Positions 29,970 through 39,332 of a stretch of 64,000 nucleotides of DNA are shown piece by piece. How positions within the stretch are numbered: the first letter of the stretch is position 1; each line of letters opens with the position of its first letter. The notes under the pieces are model-generated. The model was not told the origin of the DNA, did no database searches, and saw only the letters and a list, made by a program, of their open reading frames with translations. The DNA is taken from assembly GCA_006503475.1 (NCBI GenBank), contig RSEH01000191.1:28482-92481 (forward strand). The letters run 5' to 3'. The position numbers were made by a program, and so were the translations under genes. Source of the stretch: Stentor roeselii. Lineage: Eukaryota; Ciliophora; Heterotrichea; Heterotrichida; Stentoridae.

Positions 29970-32186
29970 ATGGACGTCTCTGACCTTTTCAATAAAGATC
30001 TTTCACTAAATGCCAGCGCGACTTCTGATGACAATAGATTCGTTTTTCAAACAAGTCGATATGAAAAACTTTTGATTAAAGCTGACCAGTCAAAACCTTC
30101 TAAATCTCCGAAGGCGAAAAGAATTGAAAAAAAAACGGAGAGAAAAGAAAGTAAATCAAAGCCGTTGTTTGATCAAAGAATTTTTAACACCCTGAAAAGA
30201 ACGAATGACTTTTTCCAAACAGTTCTTGACTCAGTTAAATGTTATAGACCTGAACTAGGAAATACTCTTGATAAAGTCTTTTTAACCTACAACAAAATTT
30301 TCGAAGCAATTCTGGAATCCTCCCGATCACTCCTCAAACAAAAAGAAGAAGAAATAAAAAAAGTACGTCAAGAACACGAGCTTCAAATAAGTTCAAAATT
30401 AAAAGAATTCCAAGAAATTCAACAAAGTCTTCAAAAAGCTAAAATTTTAAACCAAAGACTAGAAACCGAGTTAAGAATGAGTGGAATCTTCGAGTCCACC
30501 TTAAATCGCGAGGTAGAAGAATTGAGAAATATTTTACACTACGACCAGATGTACACCCACATGTTCACCTCTAACATCGACAAGGAAAAATCCGATGAAA
30601 ACGAAGGAGAAAAGCCGAAAAAACCTGAACTGACTCAAGAAATGGGACTCAAGGTCAGACTAGAAGAACTATATTCAATGGAACTAGAAATCGACAAAGA
30701 ACATGAAGCAGTTGATAGAGAACTAAGTGAAATGCATAAGAATTTAACTCAAATCGCTATTGCATCGACTACTACTTCAAGAGCTGTTCAGACTGAACTT
30801 GCTTGGGTTAAAGTTGAAATCGACCCAGAAGCTGTTAATATTGTTCCTGTTAATCCTTCGTCTTATTATTCTTTGATTAAAGCTGCGGATGGAGCTGTTG
30901 TTCAGCAGGTCAAACCTCGGGTGACTGATAACTTGAAGTGGTCTTTAACACCCACTATTCTTAAGTTCTTGTCTGGAAATCCTAATCGCAAAAGCATGCC
31001 TTATCCTTATTCTTACTTCAAAAAATTATTACTTGAAATATGTCTTGAAAGACTTGCTGCTAATCCTGATATTTGTGGATATATGCAAAATCCTTTACAA
31101 CTTGATGAATATCTTTGTTTGTTCTTTCTTAGGAAAAATCATTTGAGAAGAGTTGCTCAGGGAAAAGTTGTGGAATTTTTAAGTTCTTTGAAATTTCATG
31201 CGAAGTGGCAGAGGGTTCAGATGTTTGGAAAAGTTGCTGGAATTTTATGTGATTTGTTTGATAATGCGGATTATATTTATGCGGATTATCATACGCAGAT
31301 GTACTTTATCTTCTGTGTCGGAGTGCTTAACACAAACGAGTCTCAATTCGAAGGTCCAGAAGGCCACACATGGATTCATAGCGACAAAGAAGAAGCCTTA
31401 AGTCTTCAAGCAATGCCCTGGGTAGGCAAACCAGACCTGCGAAAAATCCGTAAAGACGTGAGCTACATGACTCGAGTAGTAACAGACCCGAATGGAAATG
31501 AGATGGAATGCGTAGATGAGGACCAGCTCCTGAGCTACTACCTAAAAGAGTTCATATCCATGCGTCAATCCCGTTTAGAAAAGCTTCAAAAGAGTTTCAT
31601 AAAAATCGACCAAACCCAAAAAGGCTCTTACAATTTCGACGAGTTCAAATTCCTAATAACAAGTTTAGAAGATCTTCAAATGCCAGACTCAACAATTCTG
31701 CGAGCCTTTTACTATTCATCAGTGACAAACCCATCCACCTGGGACATAACTTTAAACAGTTTCTCAGCAGCCTGCATAAAACTCGGTCTTGACAACCCCT
31801 GTCCCTTCGCCCAGGTGGGTTGGGACCTGATCTTTCCACTTCCAATGGTCCGTCTGATGGTAGATGGAAAAGAAGAGAAATACTCAGGCCTCGTCTTTAA
31901 AAAAGAAAAAGCATTAGCAGAAAGAACTCCATTTTTAAGAGTCCCAATAAAAAACGCCGTGATCGCAAAGCCAGAAGCAGGCGGGCAGGGCATTGGACTA
32001 GAAAAAGTGACAGCATTATTAGCTCAGCATTACGCAATAATTCGTGAAATCAAGAAAGTTTCTGACCACTTTAAAATGATTGTTCAACAGAAGGACAGTC
32101 AAGAGGTAATCAACGCTGGACTTGATCGACTGAATAATGTTCTTAACAGTGCTTGTGACTTTTTCACCTTCCCAGTGATTTTCTAG
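29970..32186 (+). CDS. 738-residue coiled-coil/EF-hand-like protein, paralogue of the 1050-residue TQT protein
   Basis: Layout: disordered basic head (1-65), helices (70-125), coiled coil (about 118-190), acidic linker, an AVQTE motif at 272-276 (related to LC8-binding TQT motifs but weaker), then a helical domain about 320-455. Residues 378-422 (ending FLSSLKFHAKWQRVQMFGKV) align with about 734-774 of the protein encoded at 16517-19684. Residues 547-558 (DQTQKGSYNFDE) have EF-hand loop spacing with Asp, Gly and Glu at positions 1, 6 and 12 but poor ligands at 3 and 5, so calcium binding is uncertain. I do not recognise a named family. It starts 2 bases after the upstream stop and is followed after 13 bases by the GH5-like gene. 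Confidence 0.82.
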   Translation: MDVSDLFNKDLSLNASATSDDNRFVFQTSRYEKLLIKADQSKPSKSPKAKRIEKKTERKESKSKPLFDQRIFNTLKRTNDFFQTVLDSVKCYRPELGNTLDKVFLTYNKIFEAILESSRSLLKQKEEEIKKVRQEHELQISSKLKEFQEIQQSLQKAKILNQRLETELRMSGIFESTLNREVEELRNILHYDQMYTHMFTSNIDKEKSDENEGEKPKKPELTQEMGLKVRLEELYSMELEIDKEHEAVDRELSEMHKNLTQIAIASTTTSRAVQTELAWVKVEIDPEAVNIVPVNPSSYYSLIKAADGAVVQQVKPRVTDNLKWSLTPTILKFLSGNPNRKSMPYPYSYFKKLLLEICLERLAANPDICGYMQNPLQLDEYLCLFFLRKNHLRRVAQGKVVEFLSSLKFHAKWQRVQMFGKVAGILCDLFDNADYIYADYHTQMYFIFCVGVLNTNESQFEGPEGHTWIHSDKEEALSLQAMPWVGKPDLRKIRKDVSYMTRVVTDPNGNEMECVDEDQLLSYYLKEFISMRQSRLEKLQKSFIKIDQTQKGSYNFDEFKFLITSLEDLQMPDSTILRAFYYSSVTNPSTWDITLNSFSAACIKLGLDNPCPFAQVGWDLIFPLPMVRLMVDGKEEKYSGLVFKKEKALAERTPFLRVPIKNAVIAKPEAGGQGIGLEKVTALLAQHYAIIREIKKVSDHFKMIVQQKDSQEVINAGLDRLNNVLNSACDFFTFPVIF

Positions 32187-32199
32187 AAATTTTTAATAA

Positions 32200-33768
32200 A
32201 TGTGGGTCTTTTTACTTGTTTGTGTTGAAGCTCTAATCAAAATGGACCCTGAAAGTCGAATGTTTGTGACGCCTGAGGGCAGGACTATCATGTTTCATGG
32301 AGTGAACATCGTGGTGAAAGCTCCTCCTTACATTCCGATCACTGACAAGTTTGACCCTCAGATGTCGCTTTGCTTGGAGGATATTCAAAATCTTGTCTCT
32401 TGGGGCATTAACTTCGTTCGACTGGGAGTCATGTGGGAAGCTGTCGAGACCAGTCCAGGGTACTTCGACCTTGACTACCTCTCTAAAATGAACAACTTAA
32501 TCAATGTCCTTGGACAGAACGGCATCTGGACACTTGTCGACGCACATCAAGACGCTTATGCTCGGCATATCTGTGGAGAAGGAATTCCTAACTTTTACGC
32601 TGCAAACTTAACTGACGTGTGCTCGGGGACTATTGGAGAAATCATGGAATTTTTAGGAAAATGTAAACCTTTCTCTAAGTTTAACTATACCATTGGCCCT
32701 GATGGTAACCCAGTGATTTCTGACTGTCAGAAAGTGTCTTTCGTTGAGTATTTTTACACTCCAGAAGCAGGGGATGGGTATTCTCGGATATATAAAAATA
32801 CTTATAACTTGCAGGACAGGTTTAATGATTTCTGGAATGTGACTTCGAGTTACTTTTCTGGGAATCCTTATGTGGTTGGGTATGATATTTTAAATGAACC
32901 GCTGCAGGCTGATATGAATACTGAACCTTGGGTTATGATTCCTGGGGTCAATGATTATGTCAACTTGCAACCGCTTTATAAACGCATCACTGAAACGATT
33001 AGGGAAAATGATAATGAAAAAATTATATTTTTTGAACCGATTCAGGCGGACTTGCTTCCACATTTGGGAGGAATGGTGTTTCCTATTGGATTAACTGAAA
33101 CTCCTGGAAATGATTCTTATAATGATAGGCAAATACTTAATGATCATGCTTATTGTTGTCAAGGAAGAAAGGATGTTTGTGCTACTGGAGAACCTCTCTT
33201 GAAAGATAAAGAGTTTTGTTTGGATTTTAATTATGCTCGTGTCACTAGTAGAGCGCTAGATGCTCAGGGACTTAATGTTGGGTTGATTATCTCAGAGTTT
33301 GGAGCTTGCTTTGATTCGGAAAATTGTGTTAATGAGATATTTTCGGTTACTGATGCTTGTGATAAGAATTTGGTTGGCTGGGCTTATTGGATGTTCAAGG
33401 GCTACGGAGATTTTACAACTACTGGAGGACTACTTGAAGGTTTTTATAATAATCAGACTCTGCAGTCAGGAAAAGTCAAGGCACTTGCTAGGACATATGC
33501 ACCTGTTTATCAAGGGATACCTAATTTCATTTCTTTTAATGTCAGCACTGGGGAGTTCCGAACGAACTTCACTGTGAAGGCTGGAGTTAAGAATCCGACT
33601 ATCATTTTTGCTTCGAATGAGTTTTACTACCAAAATGGTGTTAATATACAGGTGTTTAATAGTCTTGGATTGCAATATCAGAGTAATGCTTTAAACTCGA
33701 GTTATTATTCAGTTACTTTTCTGAATCCTCAAGAATCTTTGGCTTCTATTATTTTAACAGCAAAATAA
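32200..33768 (+). CDS. Endoglycoceramidase-like glycoside hydrolase, family GH5
   Basis: 522 residues. A short hydrophobic N-terminus (MWVFLLVCVEAL) looks like a signal peptide, so secretion or lysosomal/food-vacuole targeting is likely. GH5 features: FHGVNIVVKAPPY near 28, WEAVETSPGYFD, VDAHQDAY near 111-118, GYDILNEPLQ with acid/base Glu 233, and LIISEFGACFDS with nucleophile Glu 366. The combination resembles endoglycoceramidases, which split the glycan from glycosphingolipids; a related beta-glucosidase or glucosylceramidase activity is possible. The C-terminal 100 residues look like a beta-sandwich. Paired cysteines fit a secreted protein. The start is 13 bases after the upstream stop. 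Digestion of prey lipids is inference. Confidence 0.88.
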   Translation: MWVFLLVCVEALIKMDPESRMFVTPEGRTIMFHGVNIVVKAPPYIPITDKFDPQMSLCLEDIQNLVSWGINFVRLGVMWEAVETSPGYFDLDYLSKMNNLINVLGQNGIWTLVDAHQDAYARHICGEGIPNFYAANLTDVCSGTIGEIMEFLGKCKPFSKFNYTIGPDGNPVISDCQKVSFVEYFYTPEAGDGYSRIYKNTYNLQDRFNDFWNVTSSYFSGNPYVVGYDILNEPLQADMNTEPWVMIPGVNDYVNLQPLYKRITETIRENDNEKIIFFEPIQADLLPHLGGMVFPIGLTETPGNDSYNDRQILNDHAYCCQGRKDVCATGEPLLKDKEFCLDFNYARVTSRALDAQGLNVGLIISEFGACFDSENCVNEIFSVTDACDKNLVGWAYWMFKGYGDFTTTGGLLEGFYNNQTLQSGKVKALARTYAPVYQGIPNFISFNVSTGEFRTNFTVKAGVKNPTIIFASNEFYYQNGVNIQVFNSLGLQYQSNALNSSYYSVTFLNPQESLASIILTAK

Positions 33769-34139
33769 TTAGGTTTCGTTTATAAGGATAATTATGAACA
33801 AAAGTTATAATGAAATGATAATATAAACAATTTTTTAAGTCAATCTTAAATAATTTAAATGATGCAAATAGAATAACTTTATCAAAATCATAAAAACCGA
33901 TTAAGTTGACTAAGTAGTTAACTAGCTTGCTCAACATATAGAATTTCAATTTTTTTAATACTATCATACAAGTATAACCAAAAAAATCTTATCATATTCT
34001 CAGACTATCAGAAGTTTCGATTCATAAAAATACCTTCAAATCAAATCTTAAACTTAATGAAATTCATTTCCAAAATATAATTATTTTCCTTGTCTATAAG
34101 TAAGCCATTATAAAATAAATCTAATTTTAACTACTATGC
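33769..34139. other. Intergenic stretch, no gene seen
   Basis: About 370 AT-rich bases between convergent genes. A 72-codon minus-strand frame (33749-33967) overlaps the GH5 stop and looks like chance. Confidence 0.6.
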
Positions 34140-34712
34140 TTAAATCTGAGCAGGGGGAATATAAATGATCTTGAAAAGAGCTTCTCCTATACTTTTACCA
34201 GAGTTAAACCAGTCTTGATTTCTGTAGAACCCAATTGCTTGACTGATTCCATTAAATATCTCATAACTGTGATAGTAAAAGTTGATCTCAACATTATGAA
34301 TGACATTCAAAGGGTCACTCAAGGCATTGATAGCTCTTCCAATCATATCAGACACTTGGGCGAATGCAGGCTGACATTCTCGGACTGCAGCTGGAATATC
34401 ATCAGAAGCTTTTGCCAGGTCACTAAAGCCATTTTGATAACCTTCGAGAGTGTCCATTGAAAAGTCCTTTATTGCCTGTTCAAACCATCTACGAGAATCA
34501 GATGAAAAATAGATGCAGTTGTGCATAGAGTCCACGCGCAAGTCTTCACCCATACCTTCCATGAATCCATCGATGAATAGCATTATTTGATCAAAGGTCG
34601 GCTTGTTAGATTTAGCCAGATCAGATAAAGAGGCTTCTGATCCTCTAAGACTATTTGCTGCCGTTGCCAGTGAAACAAGAACAATGTTCAGGAACATTTT
34701 CATTATAACCAT
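34140..34712 (-). CDS. Small secreted protein, function unknown
   Basis: 190 residues by the first ATG; the second or third Met (MKMFLNIVLV) is an equally good start. MKMFLNIVLVSLATAANS is a good signal peptide with likely cleavage after the AxA-type sequence. The mature part is helical with aromatic residues and two cysteines (MHNCIYF, RECQPAF) that could form a disulfide. No catalytic motif is present. Repeated helix patterns such as TFDQIMLFIDGFMEGMGEDL and VEINFYYHSYEIFNGISQAI suggest a small alpha-helical domain. A secreted or food-vacuole protein is inferred from the signal only. The 60-codon frame immediately upstream in the same frame is judged noncoding. Confidence 0.78.
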   Translation of the reverse strand: MVIMKMFLNIVLVSLATAANSLRGSEASLSDLAKSNKPTFDQIMLFIDGFMEGMGEDLRVDSMHNCIYFSSDSRRWFEQAIKDFSMDTLEGYQNGFSDLAKASDDIPAAVRECQPAFAQVSDMIGRAINALSDPLNVIHNVEINFYYHSYEIFNGISQAIGFYRNQDWFNSGKSIGEALFKIIYIPPAQI

Positions 34713-35975
34713 TTATTCGCCAAGTCTGTAATGAGAAAAATTTAAATTTAAGTAACTATTAGATAGGATAATGATGGAAAATTTCGCTAAACATAACTTA
34801 AAGGCTTTATTAAGGTCTTTAGTTATCTTTTCTTCAGGTCGGAAATCTTCATTTTTGATAAAAGGCAAAACTTGCTTGGAGAAACTGGAAACCACGCAAA
34901 TATACTGGATGAAGTAATGATTTTTCTTTTAAATACTGAAGGTATGTTTCAATTCAATCACCTGAATACTTTAACTTGTTTTTTAAATATGAAAAAATTT
35001 CAACGATTTAAACAATTTTGATATAAAAAGGATCAATTCTTATATCATTAAAGTTAGTTAATGCTAGCTAAGTATAAATCTAAATTCTAAGTAAAACTTT
35101 ATCACCTTGAACTTTAATATTACTATGAAAAATATTTCTCAATACATCATTCCACATATTCTGACTAATTTTCCAAATAGTAAATATTTCAATCTAATAT
35201 ATTAAAAGGTCAAAAACTTTATAATGCCCATTTGAATAATCTCTTGAAAGATTACTGAATTCTCGATTTTTTGTTATATTTCTAGTATTTTTATTTAGCA
35301 GAAGTCCAACTACTTACAATCAATAAGCAAATTATTCTTCATACCCATTAAACTCAAAAGCAAAATATTTTTGAGTTCTTTAAAAGGTTGTATAAAATTT
35401 TTTAGGAAAAGAAATAAGAATTTTGGGCTCCCTAAACTATAAGATCTTTTAATCTTTGGAAAAACGAGCTGCTATATTATTGAAGTTGGAATTAAGTTCT
35501 TAACGCCACCTGGAAATCATCTCTTACGTAAGATCATAATTTTCTCGAATATTAGACGTGAATTTATGAAATTATCAAAAGGAAGAGATATATCAAAATG
35601 ATTAGCCTTTCAATCAAAACTTTCAATAGAGATGAAAGACTCAAAAAAAGAAGATACCATTGAAATCGAAATAATATATTGTACAATAAATTTTTAAAAG
35701 TCACTATTCGAACAACTGGAGAGGGAAATGTGAAATGAGTGATATTGAATTGGTTAAAACATTTAATTATGGAATATAATTACCTAAATTTACTAGCGAT
35801 ATTTGATCTTATGATATTAAATAATTTATCAATAGAGGAAAATTTGTTTAATATTTAACTTCGAAATTTATAAGGAGGAAATTCATTGCTCGAATTCAGA
35901 TAAAACTCAAAAACTTAGATCAATTAATAAAGCTTCCCTCTCTCATTCAACCACACTTTTCACCCTGCTATAAAA
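34713..35975. other. Intergenic stretch, no gene seen
   Basis: About 1.3 kb between divergent genes. The frame at 34713-34895 abuts the secreted protein gene in phase, but it has no coding character and no 15-nt intron would join it. The rest is AT-rich with no tRNA, repeat or useful frame. TATAAAA lies directly before the prolidase ATG. Confidence 0.55.
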
Positions 35976-37421
35976 ATGTCTGAAGGATTTGCTATTCACG
36001 AACTTGAGAACTATGCAAAGTCAGTTCAACTTTTTTCCAAACTCCGATCAAGACTTCTGAATTCATTAAAAGCGGCCTACCCAGATCTTCCCCCAAACTC
36101 AATAATTGCCCTTAAAGGCCAGACCGACGTCAATATTCACGACACTGACCAAGACTACGAGTTCCGCTTTGAATCATTTACTTTCAATGTCACAGGATTG
36201 AAAATCTCTAACTTTGTAGTTTTAATTGAAGTCGACTCAGGCCAAGTCCATGTCTTTGTTTCAGGTTTTGATGAAATATTGAAAGTCTTTTTAGAGCCTT
36301 CCACGCCTGAAAGTGTTGAAAGTGAATATGGATATAAAGCTTACTATCGAGATAGACTTTCAGATGTTCTTGGGACTCTTAAGCCTGCTTTGATTCTGTT
36401 GAATAAGGGCTTGAATACTGATAGTAAGATTGCAACTCCTACATCTTACTTTAAGCCGAGTGAATTTGATGGTTTTCAAGTAGATGAAGATAAATTATAC
36501 CCAGTCTTCGTGAAATGCCGATCAATAAAGCTTCCAGAAGAAATAGAGATAATGACAAGAATCATAAGAGCCTCATCCGAAGCCCACATAAAAGTGATGC
36601 AAAACTGCAGATCAGGAATCTTCGAATACTCATTAGCAGGTCACTTCCGATCCCACATATCCATAAACTACGGTTACACTTATTCCTTCACGCCGATATC
36701 CGCCTCCGGATCGCGAGCTGCAGTATTGCACTATCCCTTCATGGACCAGGAGATTCCAGAAGGTGTAATGATGCTTTGCGACATGGGAGCCTACGCATTT
36801 GGGTACTCCTCAGACATCGCTTGCTCATTTCCAGTCAACGGCAAGTTCAGCGAAAGCCAGTCCGCGATTTACAGCCTTGTCCTTAAAGCGAACCGACAAG
36901 TGATCGCTTCGATGAGGCCAGGCTCAGAGTGGACTGACATGCACCTCCTCGCTGAAAAAATCATCATCGAAGGCCTGGTCAACTTGGGGGTCTTGAAGGG
37001 AGACGTCGATGAAATCCAGTCGAAAAGAATTGGAGCAGTTTTCTTCCCTCATGGACTTGGACACTTCTTGGGACATGACACGCATGATGTCGGAGGATAT
37101 ATCTGTGGACATTCAAGATCAACTGAACCAGGCATCAGATGTCTCAGGACTCGAAGACAGTTAGAAGCGGGAATGATCATCACTGTGGAACCTGGGTGTT
37201 ATTTTATTGACTTCGCTATTGACCAAGCTCTTCAAGATGAAAATTTGAAAATTCATTTCGGAGAAAGACTTCAAGAATTTAGAGGATTCGGAGGAGTGAG
37301 GATTGAAGATGATGTACTTGTGGGAGAACATGGAGGGGTTATTCTTACTAATGTTCCTAGAAAAGTGGAAGATATTGAAAGGGTCATGGCTGGAGGACTG
37401 TGGAATGGAGAGGATAGTTAG
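35976..37421 (+). CDS. PEPD: Xaa-Pro dipeptidase (prolidase)
   Basis: 481 residues, close to the usual eukaryotic prolidase length. The M24 'pita-bread' domain has all five metal ligands: D269 (MLCDMGAYAFGY), D280 (SSDIACSF), H363 (HGLGHFLGHDTHD), E405 (ITVEPGCYF) and E444 (RIEDDVLV). Their spacing (11, 83, 42, 39) closely follows human PEPD. The N-terminal domain (about 1-170) is the prolidase-type creatinase-like half. It hydrolyses X-Pro dipeptides in the cytosol with two Mn ions, completing peptide and collagen-like protein breakdown. No signal peptide was found. ATG follows CTATAAAA. The stop is 5 bases from the stop of a convergent small gene. Confidence 0.95.
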   Translation: MSEGFAIHELENYAKSVQLFSKLRSRLLNSLKAAYPDLPPNSIIALKGQTDVNIHDTDQDYEFRFESFTFNVTGLKISNFVVLIEVDSGQVHVFVSGFDEILKVFLEPSTPESVESEYGYKAYYRDRLSDVLGTLKPALILLNKGLNTDSKIATPTSYFKPSEFDGFQVDEDKLYPVFVKCRSIKLPEEIEIMTRIIRASSEAHIKVMQNCRSGIFEYSLAGHFRSHISINYGYTYSFTPISASGSRAAVLHYPFMDQEIPEGVMMLCDMGAYAFGYSSDIACSFPVNGKFSESQSAIYSLVLKANRQVIASMRPGSEWTDMHLLAEKIIIEGLVNLGVLKGDVDEIQSKRIGAVFFPHGLGHFLGHDTHDVGGYICGHSRSTEPGIRCLRTRRQLEAGMIITVEPGCYFIDFAIDQALQDENLKIHFGERLQEFRGFGGVRIEDDVLVGEHGGVILTNVPRKVEDIERVMAGGLWNGEDS

Positions 37422-37426
37422 ATTAA

Positions 37427-37591
37427 TTATCGACCGAAAGATGTCTTGCTTAGAGAGTCGGCTAACTCGTCTTGAGTGCTTCTGCCTTGGGGATTATTTG
37501 AAGGGCTTGGGCTTCTGTAAAAGAAAGGAGATAAGATCAGAGTAAGACCGAAGCCAATTGCGAAGTAATATCTAAGACCTAGGTTGTTCAT
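37427..37591 (-). CDS. 54-residue single-pass membrane microprotein
   Basis: Short frame read from the minus strand: MNNLGLRYYFAIGFGLTLIL, then SPFFYRSPSPSNNPQGRS and a polar acidic tail ending in KTSFGR. Residues about 8-24 form one hydrophobic helix, followed by an arginine and a Ser/Pro/Asn-rich soluble tail. It fills the 216-base space between prolidase and the IQ gene almost exactly: 5 bases to the prolidase stop and 46 bases to the IQ-gene start. The ATG is preceded by ATAATAAAT, like other starts here. The topology resembles small subunits of membrane complexes, but I recognise no family. Homologues in other heterotrichs would settle it. Confidence 0.6.
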   Translation of the reverse strand: MNNLGLRYYFAIGFGLTLILSPFFYRSPSPSNNPQGRSTQDELADSLSKTSFGR

Positions 37592-37637
37592 ATTTATTAT
37601 ATCGATTATAGTTCATTAGGGAAATTATTGTATAATA

Positions 37638-39329
37638 ATGAAGTCTCAACTGACTAGTATGATGTTTCTTAATTCTTCTGCGGAACCTTTTGATCCTTAT
37701 AGGTTTTATGGAAAATCTCCTGATCCTGGACTTTCTAAACAGTTTTATCAGGATAATAGTTTACAAAAAGCGGCATTATCGAAATTGGATATCATTAAAA
37801 AGATCTCTCAGCTTGAAGCTAAAGAAAAAAATCTTGAAATACAGACGTTAAAAACAGCGAAACTAACTAAAGCAAGAATATTTCAAGAGAAAGTTGAAGA
37901 GATTATACAATCTGCTACAAATGTTCATAATCGTTCGATTCTCCTACTTCATGAAAATGCAACTAAAATCCAAAAACATGTCAAAGGTTTTTTAACACGA
38001 AAAAGATTTGAAGATGATTTCATAGATTTTAAAGAAAAACAACTCTCTTTTTTCGTCAACTCCTTAGAAATTTTGAGTGAAAAAAGTTTTTTCACATTAG
38101 GAACCAACACTTTGCCAGTATTCATCATTTAGGCTATTTTAAAGATCCAAAAGTTTTACCGACGCTGCTGTTTTAACTACAAAATTTCAAAATTAACTGA
38201 GATTTATCAAGTTTACACTGCAATAAAAAATAAAAACGCTGAAGATCGAATTAATCCTTGCGCTCAAGTCATTAATGCAAAATGGAAAAGATTTATTCAA
38301 GTTGATATCACAAGAAAATCCCAGGTTTTAATGAAAGTTAGGAGGAAACTTGCTATTATCACTATTGCCTTGTATTGGAAAAAGAGAAGATTTAACACCA
38401 AGAGTTTTAAGGAAAGGATTCTTAAGGTCAAAAGAAGATTTTTAGCACTAAGGGCCAGAGAGGCCTATCAGAAATCTTTAAAAAACAACGGAAATGCTGA
38501 TGAGCATGGGTCTAAGATCAATGAAGAAGATATTGACATGCTACTTGATAGTGATAAGAGACTGAAAAAACTTGAAAAAGAAAAAGAAAGGAAAAAAAGA
38601 GCAAAAAAATTAAACGACGCTAAAATAGCACATGCAGTAAATTCAATAAAACTAACCTCATTCTCTCCAATGCTCCAAGAAAGTTTCGAAGAAACCCCAG
38701 TAGAAAAAGTTCACGAGACCCTAACAGAGCCGACTCGAGGTTTCCTTCAAAAGATAAAAAAACGAACAGAGTCCCTAACCTACAGATCAACTCAAGTTTC
38801 TCTTCCAGTTCAAATAACCCACAAGCGTCTCCAAAGCGAGAACTTTCCAGAAAGTTATTCAATTTACGACCCTCACTACTCATCAAAAATCTCTCCATTA
38901 AAACTTCCTCAAAAGCTAATCGATGCAAACTTCACTAAAAACACCTTGTCATTCGAATTGCGAAATCGTTTTCCTCAACAAGATTTAAAAATTCCAGAAA
39001 TAATTACAAAGCCTGCACGTCAAAAGTACCTCAACAAAGAAACAATCTCATTTTCTCTGAAAAGACGAGAAATTGTATCAAAGTACTCAGGACCGACTTG
39101 GAACATCAACCCATACAAAGAAGAAGAATACATTCCTTCCTTGAATTCCTCTTCAACACCTCAGCCTTCCTTCAACCATTCATTCCAATCAAGTCTTGTA
39201 AGGTCTAAGGAAAAGCCAGGTGCAAAGCAATTATCTTTAAAGCCAAAGATCCGTGAATGTTCAAGTTCTCTTCTAACGAACCAGATCTCTACTCAAGAAG
39301 CATCAACAATAGATTTATTCAATAATTAA
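37638..39329 (+). CDS. IQ-motif protein, one 15-nt intron
   Basis: Exon 1 is 37638-38117 (160 codons) and exon 2 is 38133-39329. The spliced product is 558 residues. An IQ motif, ATKIQKHVKGFLTRKRF, lies at 108-124. Exon 2 begins AILKIQKFYRR, a second IQ-like motif that becomes in-frame only after splicing, and AQVINAKWKRFIQ follows as a weaker third. IQ motifs bind calmodulin or centrin-type EF-hand proteins. The rest is Lys/Glu-rich helix (about 275-320) and a Ser/Pro-rich tail. A ciliary or cortical centrin-binding protein is a fair guess for a ciliate, but not shown. The stop lies 3 bases from the HYDIN stop on the other strand. Confidence 0.85.
38118..38132 (+). other. 15-nt spliceosomal intron
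   Basis: GTATTCATCATTTAG: GTA start, TAG end, A at position 10, phase 0. Retention gives an in-frame TAG. Removal restores about 65 codons up to the next ATG and recreates an IQ-like motif directly after the junction. Confidence 0.92.
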
Positions 39330-39332
39330 TAA

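Noticed and set aside
34713-34895. 60-codon frame just upstream of and in phase with the small secreted protein
   Set aside because: It would bury the signal peptide, has no coding look, and no 15-nt intron joins the two.
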